The translations under genes and the position numbers were made by a program. Below the pieces are notes generated by a model. The model saw only the letters and a program-made list of their open reading frames with translations. It was not told where the DNA came from and ran no database searches. DNA of 64,000 nucleotides from JAIEPM01 sp964546815. GTDB lineage: Bacteria; Cyanobacteriota; Vampirovibrionia; Obscuribacterales; Obscuribacteraceae. The stretch spans positions 15,173-79,172 of the forward strand of contig CAZJLR010000028.1 of assembly GCA_964546815.1 (NCBI GenBank). The letters run 5' to 3'. Below, piece by piece: positions 16,547 to 25,236 of the stretch; the stretch's first letter is position 1, and each line of letters starts with the position of its first letter.

Positions 16547-17797
16547 CTATGATTTTTGAAAGAGATCGAGACTATCGAATTTGTCGCCGAGAATTTGTTT
16601 GCTGTCGGCCCCCATCCACTTGTCTAGCACGCTTGCATAAACATTGCGGAAATCAATTTTGTATTTGAGGTCACCATCGTCCAGTTCTGTAAGCGAGGGT
16701 TGATCGCCCACGATGCCGCCTTTTACTTGCGAGCCGATGATAAAGAGTGGTGCAGCCGCGCCGTGATCTGTGCCACGACCGCCGTTTTCTGCCGTGCGTC
16801 TTCCGAATTCGGAGAAAGTCATGATTACCACATCTTTGTCTACACCGTGATTTTCTAGATCTGTTTGAAGCGCTTGTATGCCGCTTGTGAGAGTTTTGAA
16901 AAGGTTCAGCTGTGAGTTTTGCTGGTTGGTGTGCGTGTCATATCCACCCATTGAAATTGTATAAACGCCGCAATTTACTCCACCAACGATTAGCTGTGAA
17001 ATAAACTGAAGTCCTTTTCCAAAGGCGTTGTTGGGATATTTTGTCGCATCCTTGTAATCTGCTACAAGTTTGGTGATGTAATCTGAGGCTTCTGTAGTGT
17101 CCAGTCCGACTCTGCGCAGTTCGTTAACGTAGGGGCGGTCTAAAGAATACTTTTGATAAATTGAGTTGAAGGTACTCAGTTGCGCTTTGCGATCTGCCTC
17201 ATACCTGGGGTCTGCTTTGAAAGTGAATGACTTCACATCGTTGATTGAAGGGACTACTATTTTTTCAGCAGAAAGTGTTTTCGGCAAAATCGGGTCTACA
17301 TTTATTGCCGGAAAAATGTTGTCTAGTTGAGATTTACCTGAGTTGGCCAGGTCGAGATAGCGACCGATCCAGCCTGTGTATTTGATCTTTTTTGGTTCGG
17401 CTGTTTGCCAAATTTCAATCGAACGAAAATGGGATCGGTTTGGATTTGGATAGCCGACCCCTTGAACAATTGCTAGTTTGCCTGCTTTGTACAGGTCTGC
17501 AAATGGGTCCATACCAGGATTGAGTGCGACTTTGTCATTGAGTTTTATAACAGCTTCAGGCTTAATTCCAACTGCAGGTCTTAGTTTTAGATAAGCGGGA
17601 TCTGTATAGGGAATGACAGTGTTTAAGCCGTCGTTGCCACCTGAAAGCTGTATCAAAATTAAAATTTTAGATGAGCCGACTGTGCGAGGTGCTGCCACTG
17701 CTTGCTGTGCTAAAAGATTCAAAAGCTGAGGGGCTGCAAGCATTGCACCAAATGCGCCCATGCCTGAAACAAGAAACTTTCTACGACTAATGCTCAT
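16547..17797 (-). CDS. DUF1501 family protein, Tat-exported
   Basis: The 416-residue protein starts with a twin-arginine signal: SRRKFLVSG followed by a hydrophobic stretch and QAVAAP. The core carries the family's sulfatase/alkaline-phosphatase-like landmarks LIQLSGGNDGLNTVIPY, ILIQLSGG near residue 50, and TFSEFGRRTAENGGRGTDHG near residue 320. DUF1501 proteins are exported, and their exact reaction is not established. It starts seven bases after the DUF1800 stop with GAGG upstream of the ATG, so the two form an operon. This DUF1800-DUF1501 order is very common in bacteria. A GTG at 17803 is an alternative start. Confidence 0.93.
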   Translation of the reverse strand: MSISRRKFLVSGMGAFGAMLAAPQLLNLLAQQAVAAPRTVGSSKILILIQLSGGNDGLNTVIPYTDPAYLKLRPAVGIKPEAVIKLNDKVALNPGMDPFADLYKAGKLAIVQGVGYPNPNRSHFRSIEIWQTAEPKKIKYTGWIGRYLDLANSGKSQLDNIFPAINVDPILPKTLSAEKIVVPSINDVKSFTFKADPRYEADRKAQLSTFNSIYQKYSLDRPYVNELRRVGLDTTEASDYITKLVADYKDATKYPNNAFGKGLQFISQLIVGGVNCGVYTISMGGYDTHTNQQNSQLNLFKTLTSGIQALQTDLENHGVDKDVVIMTFSEFGRRTAENGGRGTDHGAAAPLFIIGSQVKGGIVGDQPSLTELDDGDLKYKIDFRNVYASVLDKWMGADSKQILGDKFDSLDLFQKS

Positions 17798-17804
17798 GGG
17801 CACC

Positions 17805-19142
17805 TCATGCTAGCTGATAGGAAGGTAGGGTCATAATTAGATGCAGTAAACCGCGCATTTTCATGTCTAAAGTTTTGGCGTCAGGCAGGCTTGTTACCTG
17901 GGTTCCGTCGATTGTCGTACTTACATATTCCATTAGTTTCTTGCGTGCGTTTGTCGGTATGTCTTCATCGACCAGTCTGGCAAGAAAATAGTCGACCATG
18001 TCTTTGGCGTTTTTCGAGTCAAATTGTTTTGCCAGGACGTCGGGGTTGATATAACCTTCCTTTGCGTCGAATTTGACTGTACTTATGCGGTTGGCAAAGT
18101 TAAATCTTTCCATCAATGTGTCTGTGGCAATCCAGCTCATGCCGCCATCCCAGCCTTTGACGTTGGGTGGTTCAAACAAGTTTTGCCCCATGCGAGCCAT
18201 GACAGCAGGCAGGTCGCCATCGAGTTTGTCTACGTGAAGGATTTTCATCGTGCCTATAACAAACTCTGCCGGACTTTTTATTTTTGAATGATATGATTTG
18301 TCGCTGCGAAATTCTTCGGATTTAAATAGGTCTTGCAACACCAGTTTTATGTTCTGGTTGTTCTTAGTATAACTGTCGGCGATGCGCTGTACAAAGGCAT
18401 CATCGGGATTATCCAAGCAGAAAAATGTGATTAGTTTTTTGCTCAGAAATTTTGCTGTTTCAGGTCTTGCTGCAAGTTGTTTTACTATGTCTTCGCCACC
18501 GAAATTGCCTTGCTGTCCCAGAAATGTTTTTGGTCCAAAGTCGTGCTGCTTTTTGTTGAAATAAAAACCGCTTGGCGCAGCCCAGCCTGTAAATGCTCGT
18601 GCGGCTTCTTTAACGTCTTGTTCGCTGTAATTGCCAATGCCCATGGTAAACAGTTCCATGACCTCACGGGCATAATTTTCGTTTGGTTTGTTTTTTCGAT
18701 TGTCCTTATTGTCTAACCAAATAATCATTGCCGGGTCTTTAGAAACAGCAAGAAGGAGGTCTTCAAATTTGCCCATTCCATAGTTGCGGAAAGTCAAATT
18801 TTGCTGGTACATGAGATAGGGGTTGTTCACTTTGCCGTTGTTGGATGTGGCAAAATGACCATGCCAGAAAAGGCTCAGCTTTTCTGCCAGAGGCCGTTTG
18901 CTAAACATCATGCGATAAATCCACCAGCGTTTTAGGTCGCCCAGGTCTGTAAAATCGAAATTCTGTTCATCGATAATCTTGTCCAGGGCGTCGTCTTTAA
19001 CTGAATCTGGATTTAGCAATTCGCTTAAGGTGGCGTCGAAGCCGAGTTGTTTGTAATAGTTTTGCTCTTGCAGAGTCGTGCCAAAACCGGCGCGTCTTAA
19101 AAGATGGTCTACCAGGTAGGCATCAGATTTAGTTCGAGACAT
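17805..19142 (-). CDS. DUF1800 family protein
   Basis: This 445-residue protein begins MSRTKSDAYLVDHLLRRAGFG, the typical DUF1800 opening (HLLRRAGFG). Other landmarks are FWHGHFATS, ENYAREVMELFTMGIGNY, ARAFTGW and PPNVKGWDGG. No signal peptide is seen in this reading. The family is nearly always encoded beside a DUF1501 protein, as here, and the pair has been linked to the cell surface. No reaction is established. The ATG at 19142 has AGGA at seven to eight bases; the frame is open to 19166. Confidence 0.92.
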   Translation of the reverse strand: MSRTKSDAYLVDHLLRRAGFGTTLQEQNYYKQLGFDATLSELLNPDSVKDDALDKIIDEQNFDFTDLGDLKRWWIYRMMFSKRPLAEKLSLFWHGHFATSNNGKVNNPYLMYQQNLTFRNYGMGKFEDLLLAVSKDPAMIIWLDNKDNRKNKPNENYAREVMELFTMGIGNYSEQDVKEAARAFTGWAAPSGFYFNKKQHDFGPKTFLGQQGNFGGEDIVKQLAARPETAKFLSKKLITFFCLDNPDDAFVQRIADSYTKNNQNIKLVLQDLFKSEEFRSDKSYHSKIKSPAEFVIGTMKILHVDKLDGDLPAVMARMGQNLFEPPNVKGWDGGMSWIATDTLMERFNFANRISTVKFDAKEGYINPDVLAKQFDSKNAKDMVDYFLARLVDEDIPTNARKKLMEYVSTTIDGTQVTSLPDAKTLDMKMRGLLHLIMTLPSYQLA

Positions 19143-19266
19143 ATCGGCGTCCTTGTCCGCAGACAAATGTTATTCACTATGTTTACAAGCAAAGAAGCTA
19201 TGCGCTTCATATTCCATTGTAGTGAGTGAACGCGATGAACTTGTGATCAAAAACGGGTTCTAGCGA

Positions 19267-19803
19267 CTATGTCCCTGGAGAAGCAGTAGCTGCATTGTAG
19301 AGTGTGAAAAAGCCAAATGCGACGTTCATGGTGTAGTACGAAAGCAAAATTCCGACCCCAAGCATGAGCTGCCAGCAAAGCAATGCGTGTCTTGGGTCTA
19401 GCGATCTGATTACGCCAAAGCGCAATAGAACAAACCAGAGAATCGACATGCCGAAAAGGAAATCAGATATGAGGGCGAGTGTGACGCAAACGGGTCTGAG
19501 AGCGACGTCAATGGCATAAAGCCAACAAGTCAAAGCTGCAGCCAGTATGGCTAAAACGACGAATATAATCGAGTTTTTGTCATTTGTTCTGATGTTCTTA
19601 AAGCCATCTTTTTCGGCTTTCTCGATAAATTGAAAGGTTTCGCCTGCCTGAGCAAAGAGATTTTGACGGGCTTTGCCTGCATTTGCTGGGTTTGGATTGC
19701 TTTCGGAGGTTTTAGCAATGGTCTCAGGAGTGGCTTCTGTGTTGCCAGTGTTTTCAGCTGCTTCCGTCAAGGTATAAACTCCGCGTTTTATCAGATACTG
19801 CAT
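19267..19803 (-). CDS. Membrane protein of unknown function, three predicted helices
   Basis: The 178-residue protein has a hydrophilic N-terminus rich in Thr, Glu and Asn (about residues 1-80). Three membrane helices follow (about 80-100, 105-130 and 145-170). No known domain is recognised. The start is uncertain. The ATG at 19803 has AGGA 12 bases upstream, while a TTG at 19770 has GGAG at eight bases and would remove 11 residues. It lies upstream of the DUF1800/DUF1501 operon on the same strand, about 125 bases away, and may be transcribed with it. Confidence 0.7.
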   Translation of the reverse strand: MQYLIKRGVYTLTEAAENTGNTEATPETIAKTSESNPNPANAGKARQNLFAQAGETFQFIEKAEKDGFKNIRTNDKNSIIFVVLAILAAALTCWLYAIDVALRPVCVTLALISDFLFGMSILWFVLLRFGVIRSLDPRHALLCWQLMLGVGILLSYYTMNVAFGFFTLYNAATASPGT

Positions 19804-20100
19804 GGATGCTGGGCATCCTTTCCTCTTCCTACCACAGGCTACCCTAGCGCTAACCATTAATGGCCTGACCTCGCGCTAAGTACGTTTGTCGCCGCAGCGG
19901 CAGACAGTGGGAAGAACACGGGCAATTATCTTTGCAACTGCTGCGTATTGGCGCTCCAGAGGGCTAGGGTGTAGCTACTTACCTACACATCACTTGCTCC
20001 TGGAGACCACCCCCCGAGCCTTTTGATTTTCAGAAACTCAATTAACAACTCTATTCGGCCTCACCGATTAGAACACCACCACTTTTTTGAAAGGACCACC

Positions 20101-21351
20101 ATGATCCGACTTTTCATCAGCGGCTGCAGTGTTGCTTGCGCGCTTGCCGTAGTGTCTTATCTCGGGCTGCAGCAGCCCCCCAAAGCCGAGAAGGTTTTCG
20201 AACCTCAACCGGTCGCCGGGTCGCTGCCTCAGCTCGAAGGTGAAGACAGCCCCTACTTCAGCCGTCAAACCAAGACCGAAGGCGGTTTCAAGACAGAGCA
20301 AATCTTCTGCTACCGCAAAGACAACAGCGTCGTGCACCTGTACTACGGCAAGAACAACGTGCTCGACCGCGTCGTCGCTTACCGCAGCGGAGACGACATC
20401 AATTCTCTGGCATATGAAGCCAAGTACGATGCCGAAGGTCGGCAGATTGTCAGCTCTTGCCGCTATGGCGCCGACGGCAAGCCCGAAACATCAATCGAGC
20501 GCCAAGCAGACGGGCGTGAGCTTTACCAGTTCTTCCGTGCCGGACAGCTCGTCCAGACAGTTGAAGTTGCTGTCGACGGCTCAAGCACGAAGAAAAACTT
20601 CGAAAACGGCAAACTGAAAAACGAGGAAAAGGTTGCAGCTCCGGCTGAAACCAGTACTCTCGTTTTCTGGGATGCCGCCAAGACGCAGCCTCGACTTCGG
20701 GTGAAAACTGCCGGCGGACGACTTTCCAGCTGGGAATACCTTAGCCGCGAGGCAAAGGTAACCCAGACCGGCAAAGTTATGCCTGACGGGTCGCTGGAAT
20801 TCAGCTACCTGGACAACGGGCGCGTCAAAGTGCGTCAGGTCTGGAAGCTCAACGGGCAGGACTGGGAGCGCAGCTATTACAGCCTGCGTTATTCGGAAGT
20901 ACTTAACGAAAAGACGCAAAGGCCCGAAAATTGCGTCTGGTATCGCGCAAACGGCTCATACCTGAAGCACGAGCGCTACAACGACGACACAGGTGCACTC
21001 GAGATGCGCCGCTTCATCGACAACGAAAATCGCGTGGAGTCGGTTGAGGACTTCGGCCCCACACAGGTCAACAAGTCCATCTGGGAACCGATCAACGGTG
21101 TGCGTCCGCGCTGTTTCGTGCCCGATGGACTAAACGCGCGACCTGGAAGTGAAAACGATGTCGAGTCGGTGTTCAACCTGGAAGGAAAGCCTTTCACGCA
21201 TTCACCGTTAGACGTTCACCCCTGGTCGTTTTTCGAGCTATCACCCAAGGCGAAGACTCCTGGCACAGCGTCAGGTTTCCAGAGCCACGAACGGGATACT
21301 CAGGACTGTCCTGGCGGAGAAACTGAGAACCCTGAAGATATCGATGGTTAA
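20101..21351 (+). CDS. Anchored/secreted protein of unknown function (paralogue of 14325-15503)
   Basis: This 416-residue protein has an N-terminal signal or anchor (LFISGCSVACALAVVSYLGL, about 4-23). A chain of beta-rich Gly/Asp repeats follows (YDAEGRQIVSSCRYGADG, MPDGSLEFSYLDNG). The block VRQVWKLNGQDWERSYYSLR aligns with QTWTAVGEDWSRRIYRLE of the paralogue. The C-terminal 50 residues are Thr/Ser/Pro-rich and differ from the paralogue. A Cys sits after SG in the signal region, so a lipoprotein is possible but the lipobox is poor. The ATG has AAAGGA at five bases. G/C-ending codons and a following hairpin suggest good expression. The two paralogues are on opposite strands about 4.6 kb apart. 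Confidence 0.8.
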   Translation: MIRLFISGCSVACALAVVSYLGLQQPPKAEKVFEPQPVAGSLPQLEGEDSPYFSRQTKTEGGFKTEQIFCYRKDNSVVHLYYGKNNVLDRVVAYRSGDDINSLAYEAKYDAEGRQIVSSCRYGADGKPETSIERQADGRELYQFFRAGQLVQTVEVAVDGSSTKKNFENGKLKNEEKVAAPAETSTLVFWDAAKTQPRLRVKTAGGRLSSWEYLSREAKVTQTGKVMPDGSLEFSYLDNGRVKVRQVWKLNGQDWERSYYSLRYSEVLNEKTQRPENCVWYRANGSYLKHERYNDDTGALEMRRFIDNENRVESVEDFGPTQVNKSIWEPINGVRPRCFVPDGLNARPGSENDVESVFNLEGKPFTHSPLDVHPWSFFELSPKAKTPGTASGFQSHERDTQDCPGGETENPEDIDG

Positions 21352-21363
21352 TCGTTAACTGGA

Positions 21364-21395
21364 AGGAGAGTGCGCTTGTGTGAGCGCACTCTCCT
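21364..21395 (+). terminator. Hairpin after the paralogue gene
   Basis: A perfect 12-bp stem AGGAGAGTGCGC with an eight-base loop, 13 bases past the stop. The downstream sequence is only modestly T-rich. Confidence 0.6.
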
Positions 21396-21460
21396 GGCTG
21401 GGGAATTGTTTTCCTCAGTGTCAATTCGAAGATAGAAGAGACCTTGAAAGGGACTTGATT

Positions 21461-21730
21461 ATGCTCTACGCATGCGTTGGTTGCGGGATTGCTCTGGCTG
21501 TTACGTTCATCGTGGCGTCGTTCTTCGGTTTCGGCGGCAAGTCATACGCCAATGACCGCTTTGGAGTCGGGCTCGCTTTCCGTGCAATCGCCGAAGTGAT
21601 TCTGGTGGCCGGCTTCGTCGGAGCCCTGGTTGCTGTGGCTGTTCTGAACGTCGCGCCCGCCTGGTACCTGTTTGGCGGTTACGCGCTGGTTCGCGGCATG
21701 GCGCTCGGCCTTGAAGTGCTTGCCAGTTAA
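21461..21730 (+). CDS. Small hydrophobic membrane protein
   Basis: This 89-residue protein is hydrophobic over most of its length. About three helices are likely: residues 3-25, 42-62 and 66-85. No family is recognised. The ATG at 21461 has AAAGGG nine bases upstream. A strong terminator follows the gene. It lies between the hairpin after the secreted paralogue and that terminator, so it may be a separate short transcription unit or partial read-through from the upstream gene. Confidence 0.7.
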   Translation: MLYACVGCGIALAVTFIVASFFGFGGKSYANDRFGVGLAFRAIAEVILVAGFVGALVAVAVLNVAPAWYLFGGYALVRGMALGLEVLAS

Positions 21731-21761
21731 GTAGCCCTGGCCCGACGGGCCGGCAGCTGCT

Positions 21762-21800
21762 GAAAGTGGAGAGGGGCTTAAACAGCCTCTCTCCGCTTTC
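21762..21800 (+). terminator. Strong intrinsic terminator
   Basis: A 16-base stem with G-U wobbles (GAAAGTGGAGAGGGGC with GCCTCTCTCCGCTTTC) and a seven-base loop is followed by TTTCTTTG. Confidence 0.85.
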
Positions 21801-21857
21801 TTTCTTTGTTTGTAAAATACGAGGCGAGATAGTAGAAACCTTGCTTTATGCCTGGGA

Positions 21858-23546
21858 CTAATCTGCGAATTTTTTCGGCTTTTGGTCGTATATGGCGATT
21901 TGAACAACCAGTCCAAAACCCGCTGATGCTGCCAGAATGAAGCAAATTATTGCAAGACCGGGATAACCGAAAAGGTGGAACGTAGTTGGTACTCTCATCA
22001 GCAAAGACGCGCCCATAATCAGGGAAGCAAGCACAAGTCCAAGTGTGATGCGATTAGCAACTTTTTGTGCAGCATCAACCAGCACCGCTTCATCGATTGT
22101 GTCAATTTGCATTCTCAAATTGTTTGACGCAGCAAGGTCGAGAATTTTGTTAAAACGTCCTGGTAGTTTTTCCAGGAATTCTTTGGATTCAACAACACTG
22201 GTGTACATGTGCATTGGTGAAATGCCTTTGATCATGCGTTGTTCCATGAGTTTGGCTGCGTTTTGACGAATGCAAGCATTCGGATTGAAGCTAGGGTCAA
22301 GCGTTCTGCCTACCTGGTCTAGATTCAGCAAAGTCTTACCGAGCAATGTAAGCTCTGATGGAACTTTGATGCCGCAATCGCCGGCAGATTTGGTAAGGCC
22401 AAGAATTACTGTACCAATTTCCATTTGATTAATGTTGTTATCCAGGTGCCCCTGAATCAATGTGGCAAGCTGTTTGCGGAAAGCGCTTTCATCGAAATTC
22501 GGCCTGGGTTCGCCGATGTCGATTGCAACTCTGGCAGCGGAATCTGGGCGCCCTTCTGCGATTGCCAGCAGTAATTGAAGTAATTTTTCTTGCATATGCG
22601 GAGTTGTGCGCGCGACCATCCCAAGGTCTATGAGCGCCAGCTTGTTATCGTCGGTGAGGAAAATATTGCCCGGGTGAGGGTCTGCGTGAAAAAATCCGTC
22701 AATCAAAATTTGCTGCAAATATCCCTCGAACATTTGCTCTACAAGCGGAGTTCCGTTGATTTCCAAATGCAGCAAGTTCCCGACCGAAGTGATTTTCTTT
22801 CCATGAATGAAATCCATCGTCAATATTTTTGACGTGCTGTAAGACTCCACAGGAGCAGGCACTGTCAGCAGAGTAAAGTGATGCAGGTTTTCTTTCAAGA
22901 GGCTGAGATTACGTGCTTCTTTGGTGTAATCTAGTTCTGCAAGTATTGAACGTTTAAATTCCTCAAGTATCGAAGTGAAGTCCAGGCGTTTGCCTGTTTC
23001 GGTGTGCTTGTCGTAAAAATCCGCAATCGTGCCGAGCACTTCAAGGTCTTGATTTACAACTTCGCGTATGCCCGGACGCTGGATTTTCACTGCCACTTCG
23101 CGCCCGTTTCTCATCACAGCATGGTGTATCTGTCCAATAGAAGCTGCTGCTACCGGCGTTACCGTAAATTCGGAAAACAGTTTAGAAAGACGGACGCCAA
23201 GCTCTTCGGTTACAGCCTTTTCTACCTCTGCAAAGGAGAAAGGCAGGCAGTTATCTTGAAGGCGCGCAAGTGATTCCAAATATGGCGCAGGCAGGAAATC
23301 AGGGCGTGTAGAAAGAAGTTGTCCAAGTTTGATAAAGGTTGGGCCGAGCTTTTCAAGGTCGTCAGCCAGTTCATCAGGTTTGCTTTTGCATTGTGGCTCA
23401 GTCTTTGAATTGGGATCAGTCTCTACGCTGCTGATTGTTTCTTCAAGACCGGAATTCTTGACCAGATCAGAATTTCCATATTTTAGTAGGAGATAGGCTA
23501 TGTCTTTGTAACGCTTGAGATACTCTTTCTTCAATGAAATTCCCAT
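21858..23546 (-). CDS. ABC1/UbiB-family atypical kinase
   Basis: This 562-residue protein has the ABC1 family hallmarks. The KxGQ motif is in GPTFIKLGQLLSTRPD. The Ala-rich nucleotide loop is in VAAASIGQIHHAV. The invariant Lys is in VAVKIQRPG, the catalytic loop is FHADPHPGNIF, and the metal site is LIDLGMV. Two C-terminal membrane helices close the protein. Family members support ubiquinone or other prenyl-lipid metabolism and bind ATP unusually. Several paralogues are typical of cyanobacterial relatives. The ATG at 23546 has GGGG at six bases. It is divergent from the permease at 23757. Confidence 0.93.
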   Translation of the reverse strand: MGISLKKEYLKRYKDIAYLLLKYGNSDLVKNSGLEETISSVETDPNSKTEPQCKSKPDELADDLEKLGPTFIKLGQLLSTRPDFLPAPYLESLARLQDNCLPFSFAEVEKAVTEELGVRLSKLFSEFTVTPVAAASIGQIHHAVMRNGREVAVKIQRPGIREVVNQDLEVLGTIADFYDKHTETGKRLDFTSILEEFKRSILAELDYTKEARNLSLLKENLHHFTLLTVPAPVESYSTSKILTMDFIHGKKITSVGNLLHLEINGTPLVEQMFEGYLQQILIDGFFHADPHPGNIFLTDDNKLALIDLGMVARTTPHMQEKLLQLLLAIAEGRPDSAARVAIDIGEPRPNFDESAFRKQLATLIQGHLDNNINQMEIGTVILGLTKSAGDCGIKVPSELTLLGKTLLNLDQVGRTLDPSFNPNACIRQNAAKLMEQRMIKGISPMHMYTSVVESKEFLEKLPGRFNKILDLAASNNLRMQIDTIDEAVLVDAAQKVANRITLGLVLASLIMGASLLMRVPTTFHLFGYPGLAIICFILAASAGFGLVVQIAIYDQKPKKFAD

Positions 23547-23756
23547 GATTTTCCCCGATGAGCGTAATTCAACTAACTGCGAGGGGGACGGGATCTTTTT
23601 TGTTTTGTTTCTTGGCCCCTTGCTAAAATGACGTCTCCGCTCGAAACGCTTTGCTGGCAGTGATTTACGCGATTAGAACTTAAGCTGGAGGCGATCATAG
23701 TCGATGTCTAAGCCGGTTGCAGCCGTGCTAAGCTTTTCCGACTAAAGAAAGCAAAA

Positions 23757-25142
23757 ATGAGCGAATCAGTTGATGACGATTATCTTCTAGGTGCCGTGCC
23801 TCAATCAAAAAGGCGCGGATTGCTTACCATGGGACTTTTGTGGATAACCATGGTGACATGCTTTCCAAATGTTCTGGCCGGTTTTCAGTGGTTTAAGAGT
23901 GGGATGAATTTGCCTCAGGTGCTCTGGGGCGTGTTCACCAGTTGCTGCATCATTATGATTTACTCCATTCCGGCTTGCTATCTGGGTTCTAAGTGTGGAC
24001 TTACATATACTGTTCTAAGCAGGTCTGTTTTCGGCAGGTGGGGCGCCAGGCTCATCTCTGCCAATGTGATCTGGATATCGTCAGGCTGGTATGCGCTCAA
24101 TGCAATTTTTCTGGCTGAGGCAATTCGTGGGCTTTTTCATCTTAGTCTGCCCCAGGCCTGGTTTGCCGCGCTTATTGCTTTGTTGATGGCTTTCAATAAT
24201 TTGTTTGGTTTTACAGGTGTGTCTAATTTTGCCAGTTATCTGGCTGCGCCTGTTCTGTTGCTCTGGGTGGGCATCGCATTTTTCAAAGCTCTGGGCGTAT
24301 GCCCTAGTTCTGTCTGGACTGAAAGCGCCACTATTGCAAACCCTCAGTCGCTAACTGTAGTTTCTTCTTTTGTAATTGGGATTGCATGTTGGGGCAATGA
24401 ACCTGATTATTGGCGTTTTGGCAAAGCGAAATGGGCTTTCCCGGTGCTACCGCTGCTGGTGGCGTTGCTGATCGGGCAGGTCATCTTTCCTGTCACAGGC
24501 TGGATGCTGGCTCGCATAACCGGTGTGACTGATTTTGCTGCAGCCACGCGTCTGATGAATGATTTCGTCTTTGGTGGAATGGCTCTGGTTTCTGTGCTTG
24601 TTCTAGCTGTTAATTACATTGCTGTAAATGATTCAGGACTTTATGCAGCAATAAATGCTGCTGAAAATTTGAAAGGTTATCCGCGTAAGTTTTATGTTGT
24701 GTTTTTAGCTTTCATGGCTGCTGGTGCCGCTGCGGTACTTGATGGCTATAAAAACAATTTTCAAACTATGGCTGCGCTTTCATGCATAGTGTTGCCGTGC
24801 TCAACCATTATCATGGCCACCGAGTGCTTTTTGATCAAGCGACTCTGGGGAAAGTCTGAAGATCTCTCAGTTGTAGTTGATTATGACAAACTTCCGGCCT
24901 TACGATGGGCAGCGCTTGTGTCGCTTGCTGTAGGATGTGTTACGGCCGGCTTAAACTCAGGTATTTTGCCTGGTACTGAAAAGTATGTATTCGGAATTCC
25001 ATCGATGCAGGGCTGGTTGCTAAGCCTTGTGCTCTATATTTTATTGCGACCTCTGGAGCTCAAATACTCTGCGAATCCGCTTTGTACATTGGAAAATAAG
25101 CAAGAGTCGGATGAAGGTTTGGAAGTGGCAAAAAAGCTGTGA
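23757..25142 (+). CDS. NCS1-family nucleobase permease (cytosine/purine/hydantoin type)
   Basis: The 461-residue protein is almost entirely hydrophobic with about 12 predicted helices. The pattern, with LWITMVTCFPNVLAGFQWF in helix 1, LGSKCGLTYTVLSRSVFG in the loop after helix 2 and WGNEPDYWRF in mid-protein, fits nucleobase:cation symporter-1 proteins such as CodB. The substrate cannot be read from the sequence. No nucleobase catabolic enzyme lies beside it; tadA, 18 kb away, acts on tRNA. The ATG at 23757 has only a weak AAAGAAAG upstream. It is followed by prolyl oligopeptidase on the same strand, with its own promoter-like sequence. Confidence 0.78.
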   Translation: MSESVDDDYLLGAVPQSKRRGLLTMGLLWITMVTCFPNVLAGFQWFKSGMNLPQVLWGVFTSCCIIMIYSIPACYLGSKCGLTYTVLSRSVFGRWGARLISANVIWISSGWYALNAIFLAEAIRGLFHLSLPQAWFAALIALLMAFNNLFGFTGVSNFASYLAAPVLLLWVGIAFFKALGVCPSSVWTESATIANPQSLTVVSSFVIGIACWGNEPDYWRFGKAKWAFPVLPLLVALLIGQVIFPVTGWMLARITGVTDFAAATRLMNDFVFGGMALVSVLVLAVNYIAVNDSGLYAAINAAENLKGYPRKFYVVFLAFMAAGAAAVLDGYKNNFQTMAALSCIVLPCSTIIMATECFLIKRLWGKSEDLSVVVDYDKLPALRWAALVSLAVGCVTAGLNSGILPGTEKYVFGIPSMQGWLLSLVLYILLRPLELKYSANPLCTLENKQESDEGLEVAKKL

Positions 25143-25197
25143 TATTGCAACAAGTTGCAGCTTTGTCGATTGACGATCTTCAGCTTGGGTCAAGCGT

Positions 25198-25203
25198 TAT
25201 AAT
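25198..25203 (+). promoter_or_regulatory. Consensus -10 before the prolyl oligopeptidase gene
   Basis: A perfect TATAAT lies 33 bases before the ATG. The nearest TTGACG is 22 bases upstream, longer than the normal 17, so it may not be the partner -35. Confidence 0.4.
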
Positions 25204-25236
25204 TTAGCCCCATCACGTGCTGAAGGGGTTGCCTGG

